Positions 1 to 12,110 are shown, counted from the stretch's first letter. The stretch is DNA of 64,000 bases from Liolophura sinensis (GCF_032854445.1 NC_088299.1:3139001-3203000), one strand, 5' to 3'. The notes: generated by a model from the letters alone, not told the origin. Made by a program: numbers and translations.

Positions 1-3000
1 TTAGTTATAGGCATGTTTTGAGAACCAGAGGCTTATGTAGAGAAGGCAAAAGAGGTGAAAAGGCAAAAATCAAGCTGTTATAGCCGAGGTTATATAATCC
101 CAGTTACATGTTTGAGACTTTAGTCTAAAATTTCGGACAAAATTACCAGAGATGTGTCAAGGAGGTGAATGTTAAGAGCCTAAGGGCCTTCTGGGTTTGC
201 TGGCTGAAAGAACGACTGTGGCATTAAAAGTTAACATGTATGTAAGTGTTGAAAACAATTATGGACTGCCTGTAAAATGCTTCCAGTCCGACTTAAATAG
301 CCATTGTCGTAACAATTGCCCATTTGGCACCCTATGCTGGTTGCGCCCACTCGCGTTTTCTTACTTTCGACCCTTCGCCTCGAGTTTTGGGGCTTTTGCC
401 TCGAATTTTTCGCGTTTTCGACCTTCGCTCTTTCTTTTTTTTTTCGCTTTTCGTTCACGTTTTCGTCATTTTATTCATTACTTATTGGTTGAAAGTAAGA
501 AATCCCGAGTGCGGGCAAAGCGGCTTCCATAACACTCGGCCACGCAGCGTTGCCTGTTAATGGTCACACGAATACTGTTTGGGTTTTTGGCTGTATGAGC
601 ATGGGATAAGAGTGACAAGACATCGTGTTTCCTGGTTTTCCCATACCTGACCCATCTCATGGCCTCCTACCAGTTGATTTACATAGTTACCAACAATGTC
701 AGAAAAACATAAAGTGGCCGTTCAGGTCTGTTCCTATTCTCTATGGTTATGTTATTTGTCGTCTTTTGTTTTGAAGAATCCATGGCAACTGTGAAATGGT
801 GACAGAAAATGTTCAGCGTTTAAGCTAATGCTACAGAAATGAAAAGCACAATAATAATAAAAAATAAACACAGTTGGCTTTCATTTTTGGGGCATATATG
901 CTACATCTTTTTATTAGAATGATAGTTTATGCATATTTTCCCCGGACTTATTATTGTTTTGCTATAGCGTTCACAGTTTGCGGCCATGGCTTATTGCTGA
1001 TCAGCTGTCCGGCTAATGGCAGACAAAACCTTACCTTTAAGGCAATGTTAGAATAAATCCAAAAACTGACAGTCAGTTTCATGAATCATTTGACCTTTGG
1101 AAGATGGAAGAACAATGTATAAAATACGTAAATTACACGCCTGAATATTTATCAGTGCTCATTAGATTCTGGGTAATGTATAATATTAAATTGCTTCTTA
1201 CCTTCTGTAACTCGCATGCGGATTAATGTTTTTTAATGTAGCCAACTTGTAGCGCGGTACAGGAAGTACGTTATTCCTTGTATATAATATTCTTGAAATA
1301 CTTGATGTTTGGCAGTAAAAGTCAACAGTGAGCATATTGGGTTACTGTTTAATATGGTCGATGGATCATAGAAATCAGTATAAGACTCTTATTTGTGGTC
1401 TAGTTATATCACGATGTAAAAGTCAACGTCTCAGCAAGCTGGCCCCGGATATGAAATATGCTGATTTTAATTCTGCGCGGGGTGGCTTTGTATGCCCAGT
1501 GTGCGCTTACCGGTGTAGGAAGTGTCGATGTAGCGCACTCGATACCACCCGGTTCTTTTTGTCCACCATGGTCGTTGATGCTGAACTTCAAACAAAATCG
1601 ATGGATACTCAAAGACAAGGGTCTTACTTTGATCTGTCTTACTCATGGCTTAGCTATACAAGTCAGATCACAAGTAGGTGAAGTACATATCCTGTACATA
1701 TCCTTTCAAACGCCATTTCACCCAGCTTTGAAAAAATACATAGTTTTCGTGATCTTTTAAAAAAACATTTAATTGTGCACTGAATAAACTGAAAATTAGG
1801 GTATGCGGTGGACTTTTTTGTTGATAATCTACAATAACTTTACAGATTCTTTTTATCTGCTAATCAAGGTCTATAGTATATATTTTCCTGATTCCCAGTG
1901 TGTTTATTGCAGCTGTATACAAAGAAGCGGTGATAACACTATAGATTTACTTAATAATTCAGCCTGTTCAAAATGGGGCGTTAAGTTTACAATCTTAAAA
2001 TTTATCTGATTTTATTCAGCGTAAGAAAATGTTTTTAAAAAGTCGTGGAAACCATATCCTGAAGGTGCGTGAAATGGACTTGATGCCGTGAACATTTACC
2101 TGAACGTAAAGACAACAAATAAATTAACGGTCGTTATTTTGAACGAGGGGTGGAAATAGATCTAAACGGCCAAAGTTAATTTTTCTCACGTCCTTTGTAA
2201 TTCCATAAAACAATTATTAATCATGAATTCAAATGAGACCAGAGGATACGCTTTATGAGAGAAACCGGAAACACAGTGAAGCGTCATTCATGTTCTCCGG
2301 TCATTCAATTTAAATGGGAAGGGGGCATAAAATGAGTCATGGGACGTCACAGCGGAAAGAGGTGCATTCTCCGGTTATAGAAAAAACGAGTGTCTGACTG
2401 GTTAAAATTGATAACATGGAGGGACTCTCGACTTTCTCAATATGCGCTTTCCTCTCCCCGTAAATGGGTGAAAAATTCTTGAGCGCGGCGTTAAACACCA
2501 ATCAATCAGTCAATCACTATGTGAGATTTTGTGTACTTTCAACTCCAATATCTCGGCTATACAATATCAAACACGGAAAAAGGCACATTTTTAAAAATTT
2601 TGGTGGGATACATAATCGATACATATATGAATTTTACCTGTTTTTTTTTGTTTCTTTTAAAGGTTCTCAGCCTTTGATGTAAAATCAGCACGTGAGCTGG
2701 CCGTTATCCATTTCATCTTCGCTGCACACGCAACACAAGCTAACTGCATGCGTCACCTGTTAACATCACAGGAATTATAGAAGTTGACAAATTCCTTGTC
2801 CAAGGCCGGGTTTGAACTTGCACCTCTTATGCCGTAGCAATGGTAAAAAGTGTACCTTGCATTAACCCGTCCACGGTCGGCTTGCTGCACTGCTATACAG
2901 ATGGCATCGCTTCGTCGCTCCGCTTTATCGCCGTGGTCAAGAGACAGACTGGAATAAAGGCGACGAAGGTATGTAATATGAACGCGACGTTATATACGGA

Positions 3001-3417
3001 TAACGTCTGTATCTCCGGCCGAGTGACAGTAGAACAATATTACTTGATATGTGTCTCTTGTCACCCACGTTCACGTTTTAAGCGGCGAAAATAAATCAAT
3101 GCATGAAACTAATTTAGAAAGGTTACTGGGCGGTTTTTAATGTAGACGTGTACGTATGCGCAGTTTTATTCAAGATCAATATCTAGAAGGACAGAGTTGA
3201 AGAGAGAGTTTTAATAAAAAGTAAAAAGTTGATTATATTAGGCTATGTAGAAGTTTTACTAAAACCAATAAACACAGGACGAGTTGTGCCAATCTATACA
3301 TTGTGTTCTTGATATGAGCTTTCGAGAGCAACTGCTCGCACCATCAGATATTGTACACACAAGAATTATCATGGGCTGACCTTCATCGATCTGTATACAC
3401 ACAAGTGGATTGTGTTT
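1..3417. other. Gene-free stretch
   Basis: I find no ORF here with recognisable protein similarity; the open frames are short and of low complexity. A pyrimidine-rich, TTCG-rich stretch lies at about 345-475. At 2463-2516 there is the 3' tail of a SINE (GCGGCGTTAAACACCAATCAATCAGTCAATCA-like), plus strand and 5' truncated. Around 2795-2830 a tRNA B-box-like motif in reverse orientation (GGGTTTGAACTTGCACCTC) suggests another tRNA-derived relic. Nothing else is supported. Confidence 0.6.
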
Positions 3418-3428
3418 AAAGCTATGTA

Positions 3429-3696
3429 TTTTATTTATTTATTTGATTGGTGTTTTACGCTGTGCTCAAGAATATTTCACTTATACGACGGCGGCCAGCA
3501 TTATGGTGGGTGGAAACCGGGCACAGCCCGGAGGAAACCCACGACCACCCGCAGGTTGGTGTCAAACCTTCTCACGTACGGCCGGAGAAGAAGCCAGCAT
3601 GAGCTGGACTTGAACTCACAGCGACTGCATTGGTGAGAGACTCCTGGGTCATTACGCTGCGCTAGCGCTTTAACCGACTGAGCCACAGAGACCCCT
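3429..3696 (-). mobile_element. SINE family A (tRNA-derived), full-length copy with target-site duplication
   Basis: On the minus strand this reads as a tRNA-like head (GTGGCTCAGTCGGTTAAAGC, with a B box GAGTTCAAGTCC), a body containing GGCCGTACGTGAGAAGG and CCACCCACCATAATGCTGGC, and an AACACCAATCAAATAAATA tail. It is flanked by a perfect 11-bp direct repeat, AAAGCTATGTA, at 3418-3428 and 3697-3707, which defines the insertion. Other family members here are at 22381, 30377, 30785, 31250 and 50993. Confidence 0.9.
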
Positions 3697-4027
3697 AAAG
3701 CTATGTACAATAACATATAACCAACAATAGACGTGTGATACTAAACACCTATCAACCATATTGTTGAAGAGAACCCGAACTAAATTTAGATTAGCTAAAA
3801 CTAAATTGTGGACAACAATAGTGATTATAGTTAATCAGTTTTAAGAGTACACAGCAGATTTGTATCTTAAGAGAGGGGGCTAGGGGGTTGTGAGCCAGGA
3901 GAGAACAATTAGTAGAGAAGTCTATTATTTCATATAACAAAAGATTGACACTGTGGTATCCATTGTAACAATTTTCTGCCATTGCGGATTGCCTACTGTT
4001 CTTGTTTAGACTATGGTGTTCAGCAAA

Positions 4028-4380
4028 TGGAATGAGTGAGTGAGTGAAAGTTTTAACGTCGCTTTCATCAATATTCAGTTTTATCGCGACAATAAAACGT
4101 GAAGTAGTCTACTACGGATAAGTCATTTACTAGTCAGTCAAAAAAGGACATCAGAAGTCATATAACAAACACAGACATAAGTTTAAAATCACAGCTTTCC
4201 TGCCATACCAATGGTAGAGAGAAAATCAAAAATAGTATCACTTTCTACAGAATTTCTGGAAGATAGCTTACGTGATAAAAGGAATCTCGCGTAGGAGCAA
4301 AGTCGCCACAGTCAAGCAATATGTGCTTAATAGATCGTGCCATTGTCCGCATCTAACGTTATAGATCATATTGCCCCGAA
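4028..4380 (-). repeat. Diverged SINE-like repeat (tail recognised)
   Basis: The stretch begins with GAGTGAGTGAGTGAAAGTTTTAACGTCGCTTTC, the reverse complement of a SINE tail of the (CACTCACT)n type, followed by ATCAATATTCAGTTTTATCGCGAC. The remainder cannot be assigned with certainty and no target-site duplication was found. It may be a different SINE family sharing the tail type. Confidence 0.4.
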
Positions 4381-4754
4381 GAGACTCGTCACTTTTGTCC
4401 TTAAATCTAAAATATGAAAAAAAATTGGAACAGATACTGGTAAAATGTAGAGATAAATCCTGCTGCTGGTATGTCTATGAAGGAATTTCAATTGTCTTGA
4501 TAATTTTACAGAAGCAGGGCGTAAATAAGTTTGGAAATTCGCAGTGGGCAAGCATGTATTTGATTTTGTCTACTTCTTCTGTAAGGTTGACATGAGTTGC
4601 AAATGTGCCAGACACGAATAAGCAAGGTCTCCACGAGATTAAGATTATATTTTCTGGGGACAAAACTATTCCATTTTGTGTGAAGACCAGTGTGTGTGTG
4701 CTTTCTATAAACAGTGATAGTAAAGTACGTTGAAAGAGTATGTCCAAAACTAGA

Positions 4755-5115
4755 GATCGGCCAGGATAGAACAATTGGTAGAGCGTCCGCTTCGGGAGCG
4801 GTAGATCCAGGATCGATCCTGGGTCGAGTCACACCTAAGACTTTAAAAGCGGAAGTTGTAACTTCCTCGCTTGGCGTGCAGCATGAAGGGAATAGTGCAA
4901 CGACTGGTTGACCCGTATCAGTATAATGGCTCGGGCGGGACAGCTTACTTGACTTCGGCAAGTCGTCTCAGTGAAGCAGCACTAGATAAAAGAGCGGTGG
5001 AAATCCGTCCTGCAACAAGGAGGCACATCACATACACCTTAAGGATTCCTTCGTCGTCATATGACTGAAAAATTGTTAAGTACGACGTTAAACCCTAAGC
5101 ACTCACTCACTCACT
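4755..5115 (+). mobile_element. SINE family B (tRNA-Pro-derived), full length with target-site duplication
   Basis: The head at about 4760-4835 folds like tRNA-Pro: an A box (ACAATTGGTAGAGCG), an anticodon arm with loop TTCGGGA (anticodon CGG) between CCGC and GCGG, and a B box-like GATCGATCCTGG. The body runs through AAGTTGTAACTTCC and CGACGTTAAACCC, and the tail is (CACT)n. An identical direct repeat, CCAAAACTAG, flanks it at 4744-4753 and 5116-5125. The left breakpoint of the tandem segmental duplication falls inside this SINE at 4855. Confidence 0.9.
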
Positions 5116-5356
5116 CCAAAACTAGAAAACACCCATCAACTTCGTTATCACAAGTAAACACTATATTCGGGTGACATTTTTAAAGAAATCCTAGGAAACC
5201 TAATGCATGGCTAGTCTCCAGAAAAGACAGAAATGTCTCATCGAAATAACATTTATAGACAACAGGTCTGTTAACAATGCTGAATATAACAAAGCTGACT
5301 CAAAATGATTCAATAGCTGAACTCCGCTGTTTCTGTGACGCGGTCTGTGGCTATTC

Positions 5357-6475
5357 TTAAGTTCTCGGGTAACAACGTTTGATTATCGAGCAAATGTCAG
5401 TTCGGAATTGCTTTTGAAACGCCAGGTAAATGAGTGGATTAACAACATTGTTTAAATAAAATGTGTGCATTAAAATATTACGCAGGGGCCGGAATGCTAG
5501 TGAGTTTTCCTTGTTTGCCATTACACCGAATTTGATAAGGAATAAAGGCAGCCAGGACAGAAGGAACGCCACAGTAATGACAGCTAGCATCATGCACACT
5601 CGCAACGTTTCCGCTGGACTCATTTGTGAGATTCCTCGTCTTTTACGATTTGGTCCTATAGTATCGGTCGTGGTTGACGTCTGTCGCTCTTCTTTAAGTG
5701 GACCTTGTGGAATGCTCATCTCTCCGCTCCCTTGAGAAGCTGACATCCATGCTTCGACGCGCCGTGTCGATGCTTCGTAATATCTACGGTGGTGAGATGT
5801 ACTTTGCGACAGACTGTTTGCTGACGCCTCAGGTAGAGTTCCAGAAGTTCCAACAATTTTCCTTTTGGCCACCTTCAAAGCGACAAGCACATACGACACA
5901 GTTATTACCGCCAGACATATGATAAACATAACAAACTCTGCTCGGCTATACCAAAATATGTGATTTGATAATATGTAAGTGTCACTGACGTCGCATTGGA
6001 CGTAAGGAATGGACAGTCCCATCGAATCGTTCGAAATATTGTTGTGTGTTTGTCCGTAGAATTCTAACACCGGGATACTTCCAACACATCCTACAGCGAT
6101 ACCAATTCCAACCATGACGTAGGAAACTCTCTGAGCTCTGATGAAAGATAGTGCTCTGCACACAGCCAAGTACCTATCTATGGCAATCACCGTTAGCAGG
6201 CAGACCGAGGAGCAGAATGTGGTGTGAACCAAGAACTCGAAAACTTTACACACAGTCGTCCACCACTGGTCAAGCGGATGACAAAGTTTAAAGATTGCGT
6301 AGGGATGAAGAAGCACACAGGAAAGGAGGTCGAGCCAAGCCAGACTTAGCATGAATACGTTAGCCGTGGTTTTAATTTTCTTTCTTTGGTAAACCAAAAT
6401 AACCAGCCCGTTTCCAACGATGCCTACCAACATCAAAATGACCATGTAGGTTACAAGTGGAGCTGACTTTACCAT
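5357..6475 (-). CDS. Class A (rhodopsin-like) GPCR, copy A, N-terminally truncated
   Basis: Rhodopsin-family receptor acting at the plasma membrane, probably for a neuropeptide or other small ligand; I cannot name the ligand. Visible features: TM1 with GNGLVILVY, TM2 with LAWLDLLSC, the extracellular Cys in QWWTTVCKVF before TM3, DRYLAV at the end of TM3, the ECL2 Cys in YVQCDVSD, a Ser-rich third intracellular loop of about 90 residues, SWLPLFLIKF in TM6 (Cys of CWxP replaced by Ser), NPLIYLAF in TM7 and a short basic tail. Single exon. Compared with copy B, 197 bp are missing, so the normal ATG is out of frame. The frame stays open upstream to 6529 but has no ATG there (only TTG). The first in-frame ATG is at 6475, giving 372 residues that begin six residues before TM1. 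It may be functional with a minimal N-terminus, expressed from an unseen upstream exon, or a pseudogene. Confidence 0.85.
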   Translation of the reverse strand: MVKSAPLVTYMVILMLVGIVGNGLVILVYQRKKIKTTANVFMLSLAWLDLLSCVLLHPYAIFKLCHPLDQWWTTVCKVFEFLVHTTFCSSVCLLTVIAIDRYLAVCRALSFIRAQRVSYVMVGIGIAVGCVGSIPVLEFYGQTHNNISNDSMGLSIPYVQCDVSDTYILSNHIFWYSRAEFVMFIICLAVITVSYVLVALKVAKRKIVGTSGTLPEASANSLSQSTSHHRRYYEASTRRVEAWMSASQGSGEMSIPQGPLKEERQTSTTTDTIGPNRKRRGISQMSPAETLRVCMMLAVITVAFLLSWLPLFLIKFGVMANKENSLAFRPLRNILMHTFYLNNVVNPLIYLAFQKQFRTDICSIIKRCYPRT

Positions 6476-6825
6476 AAGGTTTGCCGTTATGATGCTGAGA
6501 AGTTCCGACCCACATACTGTTGCATGCAATAAATTTTAAGTGAGCAATTATTACGTCTGATATTAAATCTCTTACTCTTCATATTATCACTTCATACTCG
6601 AGAACAGTCTAACTAGCAAGACACAATCAGATGCGTGGTAAATACATTTAGTTTCCCTTTAGAAGCTAACAATGTTTTGGGTTTAATTAGCACCTTGATT
6701 ATCCAGTGCACACACCTGCGAGCAAGTCATCAAAAACAGCAGGGATTCAAAGGTCTGTAATTACAATTAATAATAGTCTCACGATGTTGTCTGATCACGA
6801 TTGCTAGTGTACCATTTGTAAGCCG
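6476..6825. other. 5' flank of GPCR copy A
   Basis: This is the upstream side of the minus-strand GPCR and matches 14187-14496 in unit 2 apart from the 197-bp deletion at the boundary. The copy B start context (CCGTATGTGG) is preserved here at about 6519 but now reads into a different frame. I see no clear TATA box or splice acceptor. Confidence 0.4.
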
Positions 6826-9578
6826 GTAAAGGCCATCATCGTACCATCGTGCTATCGTTTCATCGCCCGAAGATGACACAATAGCGCAAAGCGATGACAT
6901 GGTAGTGCGAAACGATGAAGCGATAATGCAGGAAGAGATGGTAGCATAGTGCCATCACCTCGCACTGGTGTTCCATCGCTTTGCATCATACCTTTGCTTC
7001 GCTTCATCGTTCAATCGTTTCGCATCGTCACGTGACCAAAACAATGCGTTGAGATCTCTACTTACTCTTCCCGGAGATGGAAACTACAGCTGTATCTTCT
7101 TAAAAGTTGACTTGTTGAATAAATGCAATTTCTTTCCTATCACTTTATGTAACTAGGTTTGTTATATCATGGTTTTACGCTAGGCCTCCTGTCAACTTAA
7201 TTCCCCACATATCGTTGACTTCGGTGTGTAACGCAACGCTTTGATGGCCATTAGCTGAGACGCCTGCGCATTTTAAGTACACCCCACGATGGAAAACAAA
7301 ATGAAAACATCGTCCTGAAGGATATGGAAAACAACAACGACGACATCAACAACCACGTTGCCATTATCAGTTTATCAGACTCATTAAATCAATAATGAGT
7401 AAATTTAGCTAAGTACTGGATTTAGTATTTCAAGCAAATTTGTTACTGTAAAGCACTTATTATGGCCTGAAAATTATTTGGCGCATTTTCTTGGAAACTG
7501 ACATTTAATCAAGGCAATACAGAAGAAAAATGTTTAATTTTTCTGGTTATATAATGGTCTAAATTACTCAAGCACGTCAAACAGGTATCATCATGCGTGG
7601 CTTTAATCCTCCTTTGTTTCCTGCGGTGTTGCCAATCCTCGTGATCTGGATCTGAGATAAAAACAATGGGGGATGGCTTATCACTATGTTAGCTTACTTT
7701 CGCGCATACCGTGAACAGTATTCAAACAGCTGTCACTTGTTCCCACCTTACATGAGTAATTTTAATCAACAACTAGCATTTCAAACAAATCAAGCTACAC
7801 GATTGTTTCGGTTTTAATCATCCTCTTTTTGCTGGTCAGAAACAGCCAGCATTACCGTACCTGTCAAACTTAGATTATCGCCGCATTCGGTTATTGAGTG
7901 GGAGTAGTAGGTCTACAAGGGCTGGAGATTGATAGACATATCTACTATGTCATATATGTCTACTATGTGCAAAGCTCAAACAAACTCCATGTTCCATTTA
8001 TTTGTCTTTCAAATAAGCAACATTTTAAACAATGTAACCAAATACATATGAATAATACAGTAGTGTTTAACAGATGACATTGAATACATATTTATATAGA
8101 AAGAAAGTGTGATGCCGAATTATATCGCATTACATCAAACAGTTGTTGCTCAAATTTCATTTTAAGGTCTGTCAATCTGGCATCCAATAGACTTGATTCT
8201 CGTATGAGGCGGAGCTGCCCCACCTTCAAGTTGCAAAATCTTCTCCTCATTTGCGGCTTGTTAAGTCTTGATAATGGCGATGAGCTCAGAAATGTTCGGA
8301 TGGGCTTTCTTCACCATCAGATTTAGCTTTCGACGCCAGCCCTTCAAACGGTTTGTAGTTTTTGGTCCGTTTGTGTTATAGTGGTTCCATGTCTCTTGAT
8401 CGAAGGCGCCCTCTATCCAAGTTTCATTGACATAGTCTCCAGAGTCGAGCTGGGGCAGTGTTTGTAGAATCTGCCAGATGTCATTCTCAGTAGTCAAGCC
8501 AGATGAACACTCAGTTTTTGTACATCACCACCATTCTTTAGGTAAATGATGATGGTTTACACGATACAAGAAGCCGCATGGGAAAGCTCTCTCCCACCTC
8601 GGTCAAGTGTCGGAATAGGAACAGTGTTCACTCAATTTCCTGGCAGAATTTCTTTCACCACTGACAGAATTTCGCTCACCGCCTAGCTCAGTAGAGTTAA
8701 GCGGACTATCCCCATTTATCTTGTTTTTGCTAAGCTGTTACCTATACCCGGATTAACGAAAGGCGTGATACTGTAGGCATTAGCGGACTTCACCGTCAAA
8801 TGGCTATTCAGTTCACAATTTGTTAATAATTCACTCATTGATCAACAGGAGAAAGAGGATTTCGAAGCGGGTTTATGGTGTAAGTTTGGTTGCTCTAGAT
8901 CTCTTAGTATTGCCTGCATCAAAATGGCAAAGCTTTCACACAAATGACGAAAGCCTATTGCTCTGATACCGGTTTGTCATGTCCCCAGCTTAGCTTTCAC
9001 ATAACAAGCTCTCTAAATCGTTACATTCACTAACGTTGAACATGGTTCTGTCATCTGTGCTGTCCTCTGACAACGCTGCGCGCGCGCGACGAAAACAGGC
9101 TTCCCGTGAGCTAAAAAAATCTGAGTTCATACCACTTCGTTATGCGAGAATAATAAAGACTACCGAGTCGCAATTAACGCAACTATCACCACTCGAACAG
9201 CATCCCACCTTCATAAACCGACTGGAATCGAAAATAGCTTTTAGCAAAGTTTGACTTGCTTTCGATGCGACAGCTGTCGATTGTATTTGATTAAGGCCAG
9301 TATTTTTAAAATACCTTCGAATGCATAGATTCTTAAAAAATACACATGGTTTATCCTTATTGGCTCGATTGACAATTGCTTTCATCATTTACGTTTCTTT
9401 GTGCGTCGTTTGTTACCTTTAACCACAGCGGGTTATTTTACTTATAATCCTTCCATCTCTTCGCACTATCGTTCCACAGCTTCCGAGTATCATTTCGTCA
9501 CTTTGCAATATCGTCTCACCGCTGCACACTATCGTGCCATCGTTTCGCGCTATCCTACGGTACGACGTTGGCCTTTAC
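6826..9578 (-). mobile_element. Decayed Mutator-like (MULE) DNA transposon, unit 1 copy
   Basis: The two ends are imperfect inverted repeats: GTAAAGGCCATCATCGTACC at 6826 against the reverse complement of the end near 9578, GTAAAGGCCAACGTCGTACC. Inside each end is a zone of short degenerate repeats of the type CATCGTTTCGCRCTATCGT (about 6845-7025 and 9450-9565), in opposite orientation. Between them lies a MULE-type transposase C-terminal remnant on the minus strand. Long subterminal inverted repeats fit Mutator-like elements. I could not find a convincing 9-bp target duplication, so the exact ends are provisional. The rest of the interior has no recognisable coding content. Confidence 0.6.
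8090..8520 (-). pseudogene. MULE transposase C-terminal remnant
   Basis: The minus-strand translation contains WIEGAFDQETWNHYNTNG, then PKTTNRLKGWRRKLN and KKAHPNISELI. This matches the conserved C-terminal block of MULE transposases (usually RTNNxxEGWHxxF...HPxxWxFI) that follows the catalytic domain. Past a stop at about 8261, another frame continues with a charged, coiled-coil-like tail, also as in the family. The catalytic DDE region is absent. A dead fragment. Confidence 0.65.
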
Positions 9579-9647
9579 AAGCATCCACCAGATGTATATT
9601 GGTGGAGTGTCAGGACATTTCGATAGAGTATGAAAAATGCTCTATGC

Positions 9648-10392
9648 ATAATGTTATCTGTGGAGTATTCAATGTTCCAGGTAGAGTATACACAATGCTG
9701 TGTGTGGAGTGTTTAATGTTCCAGGTAGAGCAGGCACAATGCTATATGTGGAGTATTCAATGCTCCAGGTAGAGCAGGCACAATGCTGTGTGTGGAGTGT
9801 TTAATGTTCCAGGCAGAGTATGCACAATGCTGTGTGTGGAGTATTCAATTTTCCAGGTAGAGTATGCACAATACTGTGTGTGGAGTGTTCAATGTTCCAG
9901 GTAGAACATGCACAGTGCTATATGTGGAGTATTTAATGTTCCAGGTAGAGTATGCCCAATGCTGTGTGTGGAGTGTTTAATGTTCCAGGTAGAACATGCG
10001 CAGTGCCATATGTGGAGTATTCAATGTTCCAGTTAGAACATGCACAGTGCTATATGTGGAGTATTCAATGTTCCAGGTAGAGCAGGCACAATGCTGTGTG
10101 TGGAGTGTGTAATGTTCCAGGCAGAGTATGCACAATGCTGTGTGTGGAGCGTTTAATGTTCCAGGTAGAGTATGCACAATGCTGTGTGTGGAGTGTTTAA
10201 TGTTCCAGGTAGAGTATGCACAATGCTGTGTGTGGAGTATTCAATTTTCCAGGTAGAGTATGCACAATGCTGTGTGTGGAGTGTTTAATGTTCCAGGTAA
10301 AGCATGCACAATGCTGTGTGTGGAGTATCTAATGTTCTATGTAGGGTATGCACAATTCTATGTGGAGTGTTCAGTGTTACAGGTAGAGGTAA
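9648..10392. repeat. 44-bp minisatellite (unit 1 array)
   Basis: About 17 head-to-tail copies of a 44-bp unit of the form TGTGTGTGGAGTRTTYAATG / TTCCAGGTAGAGTATGCACA / ATGC. Variants differ at a few positions (GTATTCAATT or GTGTTTAATG; GAGTATGCAC or GAACATGCAC). The period is not a multiple of three, so the open frames through it are not coding. The unit 2 array at 16873-17617 has the same length. Confidence 0.92.
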
Positions 10393-12110
10393 AACATGTG
10401 CACAATGCCCAAACAATCACATGATCGTTGTTGACAACCTATTTTAACCAGTGCTACACAAAAATCAAAGAATTCCCGGTTCAAGACCGGGTTTGAACCT
10501 GCATCTCCCGCGAATTGGTGGTTGAAAGGCCCGCATTTATTCAAAACGCTTTTATCAACCTGTGTACATTTACAAGCCTAAAACTAAGTTCCAGCTAGCA
10601 AGAATGCATATAATACTTTGCTAAGATGGCAATTAAAACTGCACATGCATAACGATAGGTAAGCACAGAGAAGAAGTTTGTTAAAATGTTTTAACTGAAA
10701 TCAATGTGACAGTCGACTATACGCAGTGGGTTCATGAGTACACGGGCTATATGACAATGAGCCAGACAAATTAACCAATCAACACCTGGTTCGCATCGGT
10801 CTCGGGGTAAATTGATGAGGCCCTATTTGACTGGTTCTGCATATAGAGTGGATACCGGGAGTAAATCAAGCATTGCTTTTATGTAATTTAACTTTGTCGT
10901 ATTAGACATACAGACATTATGTATAGATGTACACGTGTATAAAGCGATGAAAGCACCGCCTTTACATTTGCCTTGGTCACGCTGCAGCTAAAACAATTTG
11001 TCAACATAACATCTAGCTGCCACCAACCTAAACCCATGTACTTTATTCGTTAATGAATTCCTTCAGATGAAAATATATCCGTTCTTTTTTTTCAGATTCA
11101 AGCACGAAACAGTGTTAAAACGAGGTTTGAACACGAGGCGGTTTCGGAAACCTTGCACAGAGTGTGTTTTATGTTTCAACTGAAGATTCCCGAATTGACC
11201 TGGCGGGAAAATAGAACTCCTCTGCAATGTGAGGACAATTTCAATTCTAACAAATCAACACATGGTGTGTGGCAAACTTCACCAGCATTTTACGGGAGAT
11301 TGATGGCAGGCACTTTTTAATCAAATCTTTATCGCTGAAATAAATTTGTATGTTGATTTGTTACATTTATTTATGGGTTTGTTAAAGCAAAAGACCTTTA
11401 AAAATCGAAGTAAGAATCACTAAATAGACCACTTAAATCTATGCACAAATATACACTCATTTATATTTTTTTTTAGATTTTTGTGAAAGGAGTTAATGGC
11501 GTTCAAACATTTGAATTCTAAAGTGGGCTTTATTGACCATGCTCTCAGAGTTTAGCAACTCTGACCTCACAGGACGTTTTTCCAACTGTAATCACGACAC
11601 TGAATGTTGGAATAACTTTTTACAATGAGTAAAAGATTACTGAAATAATGTTCGCAAAAATTCTGGTGAACATCAGGAAAAAAAAGGTGATGTGACGTCA
11701 GATTTCCTAGGTACCATCAGTATGGCTTATAAAGCCCATCACAGTAGTCTGTATTTTCAGTTGTCCGTATGATGAACGTTACTTCATAGTTTCGCTTTCT
11801 TTTACTTTAAGGAAAGTCACTGCTCCCTGGACACAATCTATATACACACATCTAATGACTTCTCGTCGTCATATGAAAAATTGTGAATAGTACAGTGTAT
11901 GACATTAAACCACGCGCGCACATGCGCGCCTATACGCATTATAGGCCTACACACCCACGTGTGGGTAAAGGCATGTAACCCATATAATCGTGCAGAATGC
12001 GCACGGATGTGGTAATCTTGGTGAACACTCAATCTCCTGTCTTGTAGCCGAGAGGATATACGAAAACACGCCCGCCAATGACACATCACTTTTGGTGCTC
12101 TCTGTCAGGT
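10393..12110. other. Gene-free remainder of unit 1
   Basis: No protein-coding similarity seen. At about 10480-10540 there is a tRNA-like segment in reverse orientation (CCGGGTTTGAACCTGCATCTC), probably an old tRNA-derived repeat. CG-rich alternating CGCGCGCACATGCGCG lies near 11914. The same content occurs at 17618-19454. Confidence 0.5.

Larger units (their letters stand above)
4855..12110. repeat. Tandem segmental duplication, unit 1 (GPCR copy A)
   Basis: This unit aligns with 12329-19454 with few substitutions. The coordinate offset is 7474 up to the GPCR N-terminus, 7671 after a 197-bp deletion in unit 1, and about 7225 after a 447-bp stretch (about 7117-7565) present only in unit 1. 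The right edge is at the shared words CTCTCTGTCAGGT. The left edge lies inside a SINE. Content: SINE 3' part, GPCR, Mutator-like transposon, 44-bp minisatellite and about 1.7 kb of unique-looking sequence. Confidence 0.92.

Noticed and set aside
4760-4840. tRNA-Pro(CGG)-like cloverleaf elements
   Set aside because: It is continuous with a SINE body and (CACT)n tail and is enclosed by a target-site duplication, so it is the SINE head, not a tRNA gene. The same applies to 35070-35140 (minus) and the tRNA-like heads at 22381 and 30377.
6476-6529. Extended N-terminus of GPCR copy A starting at 6529
   Set aside because: The codon at 6529 is TTG, not ATG, and the stretch is the out-of-frame remnant left by the 197-bp deletion. 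I used the first in-frame ATG at 6475.
9401-10405. Open frames and CRISPR-like regular repeats in the 44-bp array
   Set aside because: The units are directly adjacent without unique spacers, the genome is eukaryotic, and the period is not a multiple of three. It is a minisatellite.
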